Source: Rugamonas brunnea
GTDB lineage: Bacteria > Pseudomonadota > Gammaproteobacteria > Burkholderiales > Burkholderiaceae_D
Length of the DNA: 56,278 bases
Direction of reading: 5' to 3'
Assembly: GCF_014042345.1 (NCBI RefSeq)
Contig: NZ_JACEZT010000024.1
Span: 1 to 56,278 of the forward strand
Numbering within the stretch: position 1 is the stretch's first letter; each line of letters begins with the position of its first letter. This document shows positions 17,745-25,604 of this stretch, one piece after another. The notes under the pieces are model-generated. The model ran no database searches and was not told the DNA's origin. It saw only the letters and a program-made list of their open reading frames with translations. Position numbers and translations under genes: made by a program.

Positions 17745-19382
17745 CTACTCCGACTGGGTACGCAGCAATCGCCGTAGCGTCTTGCCGACCGCCGACTTCG
17801 GCAGACTGGGCACAAAATCAACATATTTCGGCTGCTTGTAGGCCGCCAGCCGAGCACGGCAATGCGCCCGCACCTGATCCTCGCTCAACGAGGACTCCGC
17901 CTCCTTGACGATGAAGAGCCGCACGGCTTCCCCCGTTCTCTCGTCCTGCACGCCGATGCAAGCCGATTCCAGGACACCCGGACAGGACGCCACCGCAGCC
18001 TCGATTTCATTGGGGAATACATTGAATCCGGAAACCAGCACCATGTCCTTCAGGCGGTCCACGATCTTAATGAATCCATCCCCGTCCGCGACAGCGATGT
18101 CGCCGGTGCGCAAATAACCGTCCGGCCAAAAGATGGCCGTATTGTCTTGCTCGCGACGCCAGTAACCACGCATGACCTGCGGACCACGTACGCAGAGCTC
18201 CCCCGATACACCCAGTGCGACTTCGTTGCCCTGCTCGTCGCGCAAGGAAACGTCGGTGGAAGGCAGCGGCACGCCCACCGTGCCGCTGAAGTTGGGCAGA
18301 TGCAGGGGATTGAGCGTGACGATGGGGGAAGTTTCCGACATGCCAAATCCTTCCTTGATGTGCTTTCCGGTCAAGGCCCGCCATTTGTCCGAGGTCGCCC
18401 GCAGGATCGCGCTGCCGCCGCCCACCGCAAAACGCAGCGATGAGAACTCGAGTTGCTGGAAGCGCGGATGGACCAGCAAATTGGCGTAGAGCGTGTTGAC
18501 GCCCGTGATGAAGGTGACGCGGTGTTCTTCGAAGCTGGCGACAAGACCATCGAGATCACGGGGGTTCGCCACCAACACGTTCTTGGCGCCCTCCGAGAAC
18601 ATACTCAAGCAATTCACCATGAGCGCGAAGATGTGGTACAGCGGCAGCGCAGTGAGGACCGTGTGGCGGCCATCGGCAAACAACTCTGGCGTCGCCGCCT
18701 TGAACTGCAAAATGTTGGCGATCAAATTGCCATGCGATAGCGCCGCCCCTTTGGAAATCCCGGTCGTACCGCCGGTATATTGGAGATAGATCAGATCGTG
18801 GGCGGCCAATTCGACGGGTTTGAACGCCAGCATCGCACCGCGCTCAACGGCGGTGGAGAAGCGCGTGTACTGCGGCAGGCTAACCTCGATCGGTGCGCTC
18901 GGCCCGGGTGTAGGCGCCATATCATCCAACTGCACGACTATGACCTGCCGCACCGGCGCCGTCTTCATCGCTTCAGCCAGCGTGGGCACGGCGCCAGCGA
19001 ACACGATGACGGTGTCGACCTGCGCGTCCAGCAATTGATGGGCAAGCTCGGCGGGCGAATACAGCGGATTGACATTCACCTGCACGGCACCGCTGAGCAT
19101 AACGCCGAACATGGCGACCGGGAATGCCAGGATGTTGGGGGCCATGAGCGCGACACGATCCCCCTTCACAATACCGAGTTCGCTCTGCAGGTAAGCGGCG
19201 AACTGGCGCGACAGCCGTTCGATGTCCTGGTAGCTGAGTTCGCCCCCCTGCCCCACGAAGGCAGGCTGGTCGGCAAAGCGCACCACTGATTCCTGAAACA
19301 GATGCGCGACCGACGTATAGCGGCCGCAGTCGATTTCCTTCGGTACGCGGTTGCCATAGATCTTGTGCCAGTTTCGTTCCAT
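17745..19382 (-). CDS. Long-chain fatty-acid-CoA ligase-like (FadD type)
   Basis: The 545-residue AMP-forming ligase has the P-loop LQYTGGTTGISKGAALSH near residue 205, the adenylate motif EGFGMSETSPIVT near 345, and GYLRTGDIAVADGDGFIKIV followed by DRLKDMVLVSGFNVFP near 435. The C-terminal catalytic lysine lies in PKSAVGKTLRRLLR. It converts a fatty or other hydrophobic acid to its CoA ester at the membrane or in the cytosol. GGAGACGT gives a good ribosome site at 19382. It follows a decayed TetR gene on the same strand and precedes pntA. The natural acid is not known. Confidence 0.93.
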   Translation of the reverse strand: MERNWHKIYGNRVPKEIDCGRYTSVAHLFQESVVRFADQPAFVGQGGELSYQDIERLSRQFAAYLQSELGIVKGDRVALMAPNILAFPVAMFGVMLSGAVQVNVNPLYSPAELAHQLLDAQVDTVIVFAGAVPTLAEAMKTAPVRQVIVVQLDDMAPTPGPSAPIEVSLPQYTRFSTAVERGAMLAFKPVELAAHDLIYLQYTGGTTGISKGAALSHGNLIANILQFKAATPELFADGRHTVLTALPLYHIFALMVNCLSMFSEGAKNVLVANPRDLDGLVASFEEHRVTFITGVNTLYANLLVHPRFQQLEFSSLRFAVGGGSAILRATSDKWRALTGKHIKEGFGMSETSPIVTLNPLHLPNFSGTVGVPLPSTDVSLRDEQGNEVALGVSGELCVRGPQVMRGYWRREQDNTAIFWPDGYLRTGDIAVADGDGFIKIVDRLKDMVLVSGFNVFPNEIEAAVASCPGVLESACIGVQDERTGEAVRLFIVKEAESSLSEDQVRAHCRARLAAYKQPKYVDFVPSLPKSAVGKTLRRLLRTQSE

Positions 19383-19463
19383 ACGTCTCCTTGTTGCGGT
19401 CAGTTGACCGATATGATTGCCAGTAAAGTCTGTGTCCGCGACAGCGCGGTGGTGTGCGGCCTG

Positions 19464-19814
19464 TCAAGCGCCATCAGGCATGAGATGCGTGAGCACCGCC
19501 TCCCGCAATGCACGGGCAAGCCTGGCGTCGTCCAAGGCGCCGGCCAGGGCGAGCGCCCCCTGCAACGCTGCGGTCCTTTCCTGCGATATCCCCGGGCCAT
19601 AGTCCAGACGCGGATCGGGCGCCCCGCGGCCGAGCAGGGTGATCAGTGCGTGGACGCGCCGCGTTGTGCCGCGCCTGGCCGCCTCGCCGCCGCCGACGGC
19701 ACCGCCGCGGTCCGCAACGCGCTGTTCCAAAATATCTGCAACCGCGGCATTGATACGCTCGTGGCTTGGATGCTGATGACCGGAGGCGGTCCGTCTCGTC
19801 GAGGTGTGGCGCAT
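19464..19814 (-). pseudogene. Decayed TetR-family regulator (HTH lost)
   Basis: The frame gives 116 residues, about half the length of a TetR protein. The first part ends in HPSHERI, which resembles the TetR opening HERIVEVASR of the intact gene at 25600-26208. The C-terminal part, ALQGALALAGALDDARLARAL, resembles its ending (ALIGAATVARAVDDPKLSEAL). The DNA-recognition helix GLTHGGFYxHF and the middle are missing, so an internal deletion is likely. The 14-bp operator still lies just upstream (19837-19850). It is probably non-functional. It could also be an unrelated small protein, though I think this less likely. Confidence 0.5.
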
Positions 19815-19836
19815 AGGCTCAATATAATAACTTCAT

Positions 19837-19850
19837 AGGACGGTCATCAT
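19837..19850. promoter_or_regulatory. Putative TetR operator (site d)
   Basis: On the minus strand this reads ATGATGACCGTCCT within AAATATGATGACC, very like the site at 6170-6183. It lies 23 bp upstream of the decayed TetR gene and about 250 bp upstream of the divergent OYE gene, so it could serve either direction. Confidence 0.55.
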
Positions 19851-19933
19851 ATTTATAAATCCGCTGAGGATGCATGGGCTTTGATCGAATCACGCCAGCA
19901 CATTACATTGACAAATATGACGAACACAATTTA

Positions 19934-19950
19934 TTATACAAATCGTATAG
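19934..19950. promoter_or_regulatory. Putative HxlR-type operator TTATAC-N5-GTATAG
   Basis: The 17-bp inverted repeat TTATAC-AAATC-GTATAG has the same half sites and 5-bp spacing as the sites at 21422, 37407, 37431 and 40861. It lies about 150 bp upstream of the OYE start at 20102, in an AT-rich stretch of the 287-bp gap. The rest of that gap shows no other feature I can name. Confidence 0.55.
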
Positions 19951-20101
19951 TAAGTGGGTCAAGGAAAACATGCGTGAGCGCTGCCATTCCTGCTCCGGTA
20001 AGACTATCCGCCAGCCGCGCTTGATGCTGCCTCCCCCCGAGGCGAAAACCATGTCACCAGCGCAGCTTTACTCCATTTATCCAACCGTTGAAGGTAACAG
20101 C

Positions 20102-21352
20102 ATGGCCGATTACTCCACTCCCTTGCCTCCCTTGTTGACCCAGTCCTTGCGCCTGCCGAATGGGAGCGTCATCCGCAACCGCCTTGCCAAAGCGGCGACC
20201 AGCGAGACCCTGGCGACCTACGCCAACAGGCCGACGCCGCGTCTGGTGCAGCTGTACCAGCGCTGGGCCGCTTCCGGCGTGGGCCTGATCATCACCGGCA
20301 ACGTGATGATCGACCGCCGCGCCCTGGGTGAACCTGGCAACGTCGTCATCGAGGACGAATCCGATCTGCCCATGCTGGAACGCTGGGCGCGCGCGGCGAC
20401 CGACCAGGGTGCGTCGATCTGGGTCCAGCTCAACCACCCTGGCAAGCAATCGACCAAGGGACTGAACGTCAGCAACCTTGCGCCGTCGGCCGTCCCCTTC
20501 AGCAAGGAGATGGAGGCGCTGTTCGAGACGCCGCGCGAAGCCACGGACGCGGAGATCAAGGACATCATCCAGCGTTTCGGACGCAGCGCGGCCATCTGCA
20601 AGAAGGCCGGCTTCAGCGGGGTGCAAATACACGCCGCGCACGGCTACCTGATCAATCAATTCCTTTCGCCCCACCACAATCAACGCAACGACGAATGGGG
20701 CGGCAGCACCGAGAAGCGGCGTCGCTTTCTGCTGGCCGTGTACGCCGAGATCCGGCGCCAGGTCGGGCCGCACTATCCCGTCGCCATCAAGCTCAACTCC
20801 GCCGACTTCCAGCGCGGCGGCTTCACCGAGGAAGAGTCGCTTGCGACGGTTCAGGCATTGGCCGACGCCGGCATCGACCTGGTGGAAATCTCGGGCGGCA
20901 CTTACGAGACCGGCGTCGCGCAGCCGAAGAAAGCTTCCAGCCAGGCGCGCGAAGCCTATTTCATCGAATTCGCTGAAAAGGTCCGCGCCGCCGTGCGGGT
21001 ACCGTTGATGGTCACGGGCGGCTTCCGCAGCGTGCGCGGCATGGATGCGGCGTTGCGTTCGGGAGCGGTGGATCTGGTCGGCATGGCGCGCCTGATGGTC
21101 ATCGACCCGGACGCCCCGGCCGCGTTGCTGCAGGGACGGGACAGCGCGCAGCGCGTGCGCCCCATCAAAACCGGCATCAAGCAAATCGACAGCCTGGGCG
21201 TGATGGAAGTGCTGTGGTATGAACTGCAGATCAAACGGATCGCCGCCGGTGGCGAGCCCCGCCCCAACGAAAGCGGCTTGTGGGCCTTCGTCAAGTCGCT
21301 CGTGCTGAGCGGCTGGGGCACGTTCAAGACCCGGCGCCTGCGCGCGCGGTAG
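20102..21352 (+). CDS. NADH:flavin oxidoreductase, Old Yellow Enzyme family
   Basis: I place the start at ATG 20102 (MADYSTPLPPLLTQSLRLPNG), preceded by GAAGGTAAC. The upstream in-frame extension does not look coding. The 416-residue product is an FMN TIM-barrel with IRNRLAKAATSETLA, IWVQLNHPGKQ, the substrate-site HAAHGYLINQFLSPHHNQR near residue 180, and WGGSTEKRRRFLL. Flavin contacts are seen in VTGGFRSVRGMDAAL. Such enzymes reduce alpha,beta-unsaturated carbonyl compounds with NAD(P)H. The His-x-x-His pair marks the subgroup different from the NemA-like gene at 23611. It is alone on the plus strand and precedes the HxlR regulator by 93 bp. Confidence 0.92.
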   Translation: MADYSTPLPPLLTQSLRLPNGSVIRNRLAKAATSETLATYANRPTPRLVQLYQRWAASGVGLIITGNVMIDRRALGEPGNVVIEDESDLPMLERWARAATDQGASIWVQLNHPGKQSTKGLNVSNLAPSAVPFSKEMEALFETPREATDAEIKDIIQRFGRSAAICKKAGFSGVQIHAAHGYLINQFLSPHHNQRNDEWGGSTEKRRRFLLAVYAEIRRQVGPHYPVAIKLNSADFQRGGFTEEESLATVQALADAGIDLVEISGGTYETGVAQPKKASSQAREAYFIEFAEKVRAAVRVPLMVTGGFRSVRGMDAALRSGAVDLVGMARLMVIDPDAPAALLQGRDSAQRVRPIKTGIKQIDSLGVMEVLWYELQIKRIAAGGEPRPNESGLWAFVKSLVLSGWGTFKTRRLRAR

Positions 21353-21410
21353 CGTGGTGCGCGACGCGACGTCCGCACGGCCCCGCCAGGCCGGCCGGGC
21401 GTCGCGCGGC

Positions 21411-21439
21411 TTGACTCCGTACTACATAGTTAGTATAGT
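21411..21439 (+). promoter_or_regulatory. Sigma70-like promoter of the HxlR gene, overlapped by its putative operator
   Basis: TTGACT at 21411-21416 and TATAGT at 21434-21439 are 17 bp apart, a near-consensus promoter in very GC-rich DNA. A 17-bp inverted repeat CTACAT-AGTTA-GTATAG at 21422-21438 covers the spacer and the -10 box. It matches the geometry of four other sites in the window. Binding there would block RNA polymerase, suggesting autorepression. Confidence 0.65.
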
Positions 21440-21445
21440 GCGAAG

Positions 21446-22096
21446 ATGGCAAATAAAACATATGGTCAGCTTTGTCCGATCGCCCGCGCGATGGATGTCC
21501 TCGGCGATCGCTGGACACTCCTGCTGGTACGCGAGCTGCTGCTCGGGCCAAAACGCTTCAAGGACTTGCTGGGCAGGCTACCGGCCATGGGGGCGAACCG
21601 TCTGTCGGAACGGCTGGCGATGCTGGTCGACAGCGGCGTCATCCGCCCTGCCGCCCAGCCCGCCCCGGCCTACGAACTGACCGAATTTGGCGAACAATTG
21701 CGGCAACCAGTGATCGCGCTTGGGGTATGGGGACTGGGACTGCCGGTTGACGCCCGCATCGATCCGGCCAGCGCACGCGCGGAACTGATCGCGCTCTGCC
21801 TGACCGGCATCAGCGATCCCGGCGCCAGCGCCGGTTTGCGCGAGGTGGTGGAATTCGAGGTTGGGGACGAGGTCTTCCACATTTCGATCGACGACGGCCG
21901 CGTGTCGGCACGCTCAGGACCGGCTGCGGAAGCTGCCCAGTTGCAGGTGCGATGCGACTTGGAGACTTTCATGGGCCTGGCGCAGGGACAGCTCAAACCG
22001 GCGGAGGCGGTCCGTGCCGGGCGCGCCATTCTGCTGCGTGGCAGCCAGCGCGAGCTCACCCAGGTCTTCAAAATACTGGCCTGCCGCCAACCCTGA
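21446..22096 (+). CDS. HxlR-family regulator fused to an SCP2 sterol-carrier domain
   Basis: The 216-residue protein has an N-terminal HxlR winged helix at about residues 8-95 (CPIARAMDVLGDRWTLLLVR, GPKRFKDLLGRLPAMGANRL, ERLAMLVDSGVI). From about residue 110 follows a C-terminal SCP2-like segment (VVEFEVGDEVFHISIDDG, LQVRCDLETFMGLAQGQLKP, GRAILLRGSQREL). SCP2 folds hold lipids in a hydrophobic tunnel, so this part could be the ligand sensor. The ATG at 21446 lies 7 nt after the -10 box, implying an mRNA with little or no leader. It probably controls sites at 19934, 21422, 37407-37447 and 40861-40902. The ligand is unknown. Confidence 0.85.
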   Translation: MANKTYGQLCPIARAMDVLGDRWTLLLVRELLLGPKRFKDLLGRLPAMGANRLSERLAMLVDSGVIRPAAQPAPAYELTEFGEQLRQPVIALGVWGLGLPVDARIDPASARAELIALCLTGISDPGASAGLREVVEFEVGDEVFHISIDDGRVSARSGPAAEAAQLQVRCDLETFMGLAQGQLKPAEAVRAGRAILLRGSQRELTQVFKILACRQP

Positions 22097-22114
22097 ACCA
22101 GTCCGACAGGCACC

Positions 22115-22136
22115 GGCGCCGCGTTGACGCGGCGCC
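22115..22136. terminator. Hairpin between convergent hxlR and MDR genes
   Basis: GGCGCCGCG-TTGA-CGCGGCGCC is a perfect 9-bp stem with a 4-nt loop, placed between two convergent stop codons. It lacks a U-tract but could serve both directions. Confidence 0.5.
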
Positions 22137-22146
22137 CATGCGGCTG

Positions 22147-23148
22147 TCACTTCATCTGCACCACCACCTTGCCCTTCGCGCGGCCCTGCTCCAGATAGGC
22201 CAGTCCCGCCTTGGCCTGCGCGAATGGGAACACCCGGTCGATCACCGGACGGATACGCGACGCGGCAAGCAATTCACCTATCTTGGCCAGTTGCCGGCCG
22301 TCCGGGCGCACGAACAGGAATGAATAGCTGGCCGCGCGCTGTCGCGCCTGGCGAATAATCTTGCCGCTCATGAGCCCAAAGACGAATCGCATCAGGAAGT
22401 TCATGCCGCGCGCGCGCGCGAAGGCGGCATCCGGCGGGCCGATCAACGAAACGACCGAGCTGTTGGGGTTCAATATCTCCAGCGACTTGGCCACCCCGTC
22501 GCCCCGGATCGTGCCCAGCACGACATCGTAACCGTGCAGCACTTGCTCGAACTCCTGCTTCTTGTAATCGACCACCTCATCGGCACCCAGCTCCCGCACC
22601 CACTCCACGTTCGCGGTGCTGGTGGTGGTGCCCACCTTGGCGCCCAGCTGTTTCGCCAGCTGGATCGCGAACGTGCCGATACCACCGGAACCGGCGGGGA
22701 TGAACACCTTCTGCCCGCGCTTGAGTTGTGCGCGCTCGTTCAGCGCCTGCCATGATGTCAGGCCGACCATCGGCACCGAGGCCGCCTGCACGAAATCCAG
22801 ATTATCGGGCTTGAGCGCGGCGGCATATTCCGGCACGGCGACCAACTCCGCCAAGCTGCCGCCAGGCAGATCGAAGATACTGGCGTAGACCGCGTCTCCC
22901 TTTTTGAAACGGGTCACGCGGCTGCCGACTTCCACCACCACCCCGGCCAGATCGCTGCCCAGCGTGGCCGGCAGCTGAAGCTTGAGTATGGGCTTAAACA
23001 TCCCCTTCGGTATCATGTAATCGATGGGATTGAGGCCAGCCGCGTGCACCTCGACCAATATCTCGTCCGGTTTGATCGTTGGCCGGGCCATGTCGGCGAA
23101 TTCGACGTGATCGAGCCCCCCATAGCGTTTCAAGACTAGTGCTTTCAT
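22147..23148 (-). CDS. NADP-dependent MDR/quinone oxidoreductase
   Basis: From ATG 23148 (MKALVLKRYGGLDHVEFAD, with AAGAAGG upstream) the product has 333 residues. It is a medium-chain reductase without the catalytic zinc ligands. Key parts are EVHAAGLNPIDYMIPKGM, LGSDLAGVVVEVGSRVTRFK, and the coenzyme site FIPAGSGGIGTFAIQLAKQL near residue 145. Such enzymes reduce quinones or enones. A paralogue lies at 46779-47783. It is the last gene of the SDR-OYE-membrane protein series, separated from it by a hairpin at 23175-23199. Confidence 0.9.
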   Translation of the reverse strand: MKALVLKRYGGLDHVEFADMARPTIKPDEILVEVHAAGLNPIDYMIPKGMFKPILKLQLPATLGSDLAGVVVEVGSRVTRFKKGDAVYASIFDLPGGSLAELVAVPEYAAALKPDNLDFVQAASVPMVGLTSWQALNERAQLKRGQKVFIPAGSGGIGTFAIQLAKQLGAKVGTTTSTANVEWVRELGADEVVDYKKQEFEQVLHGYDVVLGTIRGDGVAKSLEILNPNSSVVSLIGPPDAAFARARGMNFLMRFVFGLMSGKIIRQARQRAASYSFLFVRPDGRQLAKIGELLAASRIRPVIDRVFPFAQAKAGLAYLEQGRAKGKVVVQMK

Positions 23149-23174
23149 CCTAACCTTCTTAATTATTTGGTTGA

Positions 23175-23199
23175 GCACACTGCCTTGTGGGCAGTGTGC
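23175..23199 (-). terminator. Strong hairpin between the small membrane protein and MDR genes
   Basis: GCACACTGCC-TTGTG-GGCAGTGTGC makes a perfect 10-bp stem with a 5-nt loop. On the minus strand it is followed by an A/T-rich stretch without a clean U-run. It could partially terminate the upstream genes or protect transcript ends. Confidence 0.5.
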
Positions 23200-23207
23200 G
23201 TTCGAGC

Positions 23208-23606
23208 CTACCGGCGACGCCGGAGTACTTCCGACTGTTCACGGCCCACATAGAGCAACGCCAGGGCCCCGGCCACCTCGAGACAGACGGCGACCAGGAT
23301 CGCCGGCGTCGCGTGGCCTGAGGCCAGTTCATACACACCGAGCCCCGCCAACATCAAACAGATCACCAGGCCGCCGCGGATCAGGGCGGTGCGGGCCGGC
23401 GAATGTGGCGCATGCCTGGCAGTGAAGAACATCACGGCCACCCCGGCATAGAACGCAGCGCCGCGCCGGCCGACCAGCGCCACCGCCGGGGTGAAGGCGA
23501 CACCCCAATCGGCCAGCAGCAGATTGGGCGCCCACAACCAAATCGCGGCCAGCATCAGGAACAGCAGCGCGAACAGGTTCGCCAGCTTGTGGAAGCTCAG
23601 CTTCAT
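23208..23606 (-). CDS. Small membrane protein, four predicted helices
   Basis: The 132-residue protein is strongly hydrophobic, with helices around residues 8-30, 36-60, 74-92 and 98-118, and a basic C-terminus (REQSEVLRRRR). I recognise no domain with a known function. It lies 4 bp after the OYE gene, so it is almost certainly co-transcribed and perhaps translationally coupled. Small four-helix proteins of this kind often accompany OYE and SDR genes in proteobacteria, but its role is unknown. Confidence 0.75.
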   Translation of the reverse strand: MKLSFHKLANLFALLFLMLAAIWLWAPNLLLADWGVAFTPAVALVGRRGAAFYAGVAVMFFTARHAPHSPARTALIRGGLVICLMLAGLGVYELASGHATPAILVAVCLEVAGALALLYVGREQSEVLRRRR

Positions 23607-23610
23607 CAGT

Positions 23611-24687
23611 TCAAGCCGCCAGCGCCGGATAGTCGGTATAACCGGCCTCCCCCGGCGTATAGAATGTGCTGGGGTCGGCCTCGTTCAGCGGCTGATCGCC
23701 ACGCATGCGTTCAACCAGATCAGGATTGGCCAGGAATGCCCGGCCCATGGCGATCAGATCCGCCTGGCCTTCGACCAGGGCCCGTTCCGCGCCCGCCTTG
23801 TCGTAGCCGCCGGCGAGGATGAAGGGACCGTCGAACGCGGCGCGCAACGCCGCCTTCAACGCCGCCGGCACTGGCGGCGCGCCCAACGCCGAGTGGTCCA
23901 GCAAATGCACATACATCAGACCCAGCGCGGACAGCTCCTTGACCAGCGCCAGATACTGTTGGTCCACGCCCTCGAAGCCGCCAGTGGCGTTGAACACCCC
24001 GTAAGGCGACAGGCGAATCCCGACCCGCCCGGCGCCGATCTCGTGCGCGACGGCGCGCGCCACCTCGAGCACCAGGCGGTTACGCCCCTCGGCGGTGCGG
24101 CCGTATTCGTCGGTGCGCTGGTTCACGTTTTGGTTCAGGAACTGCTCCAGCAGATAGCCATTGGCGGCGTGCAGCTCGACCCCGTCGAAGCCGGCGGCGA
24201 TGGCCAACCGCGCGGCCGTGGCGTACTCGCGCACGACCGCCTCGATATCGGCCGCGCCCATCGCGCGCGGCGTCGAATGCGGCTGGCTCCCCTGGCTATC
24301 GGTCCACATCTCGCCCGGGCACACTTCCGCCGACGGGCCCAGCACCTCGGCCCCGGCCGGCAGATTGGCGACATGCCCCACCCGGCCGGTATGCATCAGC
24401 TGCACCACGATCTTGCCACCGCGCGCGTGCACCGCATCGGTCACTTGCTTCCAACCTTGCACGTGGCCGTCGTTGTACAGGCCCGGTATCCGCGGGTAGC
24501 CAAGGCCATTTGGCGATGGTGAGGTGCCCTCTGTGATGATCAGCCCGGCGGTGGCACGCTGGGCATAGTAGGTCGCCATCAGGCTGTTGGGCGTGTTGTT
24601 GTCAACCGCACGGCTGCGCGTCAGGGGCGACATCACGGCGCGATTGGCAAGTTGGGTGCCACGCAGGGCGTAGGAATCAAATAGCAT
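23611..24687 (-). CDS. Alkene reductase, NemA-like Old Yellow Enzyme
   Basis: The 358-residue protein has the classic OYE order: LFDSYALRGTQLANRAVMSPLTRSRA, IVVQLMHTGRVGH, and the substrate-binding pair in HAANGYLLEQFLNQNVNQR (His and Asn). FILAGGYDKAGAERAL binds FMN. TDEYGR replaces the usual TDEYGG, a small oddity. It is about the standard OYE length. It reduces activated C=C bonds with NAD(P)H. It is the second gene of a unit that starts with the SDR at 25519, 34 bp away. The start at 24687 has only a weak ribosome site, fitting coupled expression. Confidence 0.92.
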   Translation of the reverse strand: MLFDSYALRGTQLANRAVMSPLTRSRAVDNNTPNSLMATYYAQRATAGLIITEGTSPSPNGLGYPRIPGLYNDGHVQGWKQVTDAVHARGGKIVVQLMHTGRVGHVANLPAGAEVLGPSAEVCPGEMWTDSQGSQPHSTPRAMGAADIEAVVREYATAARLAIAAGFDGVELHAANGYLLEQFLNQNVNQRTDEYGRTAEGRNRLVLEVARAVAHEIGAGRVGIRLSPYGVFNATGGFEGVDQQYLALVKELSALGLMYVHLLDHSALGAPPVPAALKAALRAAFDGPFILAGGYDKAGAERALVEGQADLIAMGRAFLANPDLVERMRGDQPLNEADPSTFYTPGEAGYTDYPALAA

Positions 24688-24721
24688 AATTGTTCATCCA
24701 GTTAAAGTGTTGTTGTAAAAA

Positions 24722-25519
24722 TCAAGCCGCCAACAGACGGCCGGCCACCTGGCCCGTTTGGGACGCGCTAAAGAGCGCGGCGCGCGCCGCCTCGAAGCCT
24801 TCGATCAACTGCGCGTCGGCCACCGATGGCCACGTCATGTCCTCGCCCTGGTCGAGCGCCGCCAGGGCCGCATCAACCATGACATCGGTCGCCATCACGG
24901 TTTGGGGATCGAGCGCGGAAAGCGGCACGCCGGAGTTGTCCCACACTTCGGTGGCGGTGGCGGCCGGCAGCACCACCTGGACCCGCACGCCCGTGCCGGC
25001 CAGTTCCTGCTGCAGACCACGGCTAAAGGCCAGCACATAGGCTTTGCTGCCGCTATAGACGGAGCTGACCGCCAGGCTGTTCACGGCCAACACCGAGGCG
25101 ATATTGATGACCACGCCTTCTTTGCGCGCCACCAGGCCGGGTAGCACCGCGTGGGTCAGGCGCGTGGGCGCCGCGATGTTCAGCGCGATCTGGGCCAGGG
25201 AATCCTGCAGGGCGCCCTGCGCGATGGGCGCGAGCCGGGCGATGCCGGCATTGTTGACCAGCACACTGATGGCGGCATTGCTGGCCAGCAGCTGCTCGAC
25301 CGCCGCCAGGCCCGCCTCGGTCGCGAGGTCGGCCACCAGGCAGTCGACCTGCACCCCATGCGCTTGCTCGATGCGGGCGGCCAGCGCCCGCAGCCGTTCC
25401 TCGCGCCGCGCCACCAGCACGAGTTGGTATCCCCGCGCGGCGAGCCGCTCTGCGTAGACGGCGCCGATGCCGGATGAGGCGCCGGTCACCACTGCGATTT
25501 TTCCGGAAGTAACAGACAT
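24722..25519 (-). CDS. Short-chain dehydrogenase/reductase
   Basis: From ATG 25519 (AAAGGATC upstream) the protein has 265 residues. It shows the NAD(P) motif VVTGASSGIGAVYAERLAAR, DCLVADLATEAG, VLVNNAGIARL, a Ser upstream and the YxxxK pair in SSVYSGSKAYVLAFSRGLQ. This is a complete classical SDR for alcohol/ketone conversion. It heads the unit SDR-OYE-membrane protein-MDR. A perfect 22-bp palindrome at 25544-25565 sits directly upstream and likely acts as operator. It is the best intact relative of the broken SDR at the window's left edge. Confidence 0.93.
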   Translation of the reverse strand: MSVTSGKIAVVTGASSGIGAVYAERLAARGYQLVLVARREERLRALAARIEQAHGVQVDCLVADLATEAGLAAVEQLLASNAAISVLVNNAGIARLAPIAQGALQDSLAQIALNIAAPTRLTHAVLPGLVARKEGVVINIASVLAVNSLAVSSVYSGSKAYVLAFSRGLQQELAGTGVRVQVVLPAATATEVWDNSGVPLSALDPQTVMATDVMVDAALAALDQGEDMTWPSVADAQLIEGFEAARAALFSASQTGQVAGRLLAA

Positions 25520-25543
25520 GATCAGATCCTTTAAGTTGAATAT

Positions 25544-25565
25544 AAATATGATGATCATCATATTT
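25544..25565. promoter_or_regulatory. Putative TetR operator (site e), perfect 22-bp palindrome
   Basis: The core ATGATGATCATCAT at 25548-25561 is flanked by AAAT and ATTT, giving a perfect 22-bp palindrome, the best copy in the window. It lies 24 bp upstream of the SDR start and just after the tetR terminator. Confidence 0.8.
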
Positions 25566-25571
25566 TGATGC

Positions 25572-25604
25572 AAAAAAAAACCTGAGGCGAACACCCGCCT
25601 CAGG
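25572..25604 (-). terminator. Intrinsic terminator of the tetR gene
   Basis: CCTGAGGCG (25581-25589) pairs with CGCCTCAGG (25596-25604). On the minus strand the hairpin is followed by a run of nine T. The stem overlaps the tetR stop codon, separating that unit from the SDR unit. Confidence 0.85.
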
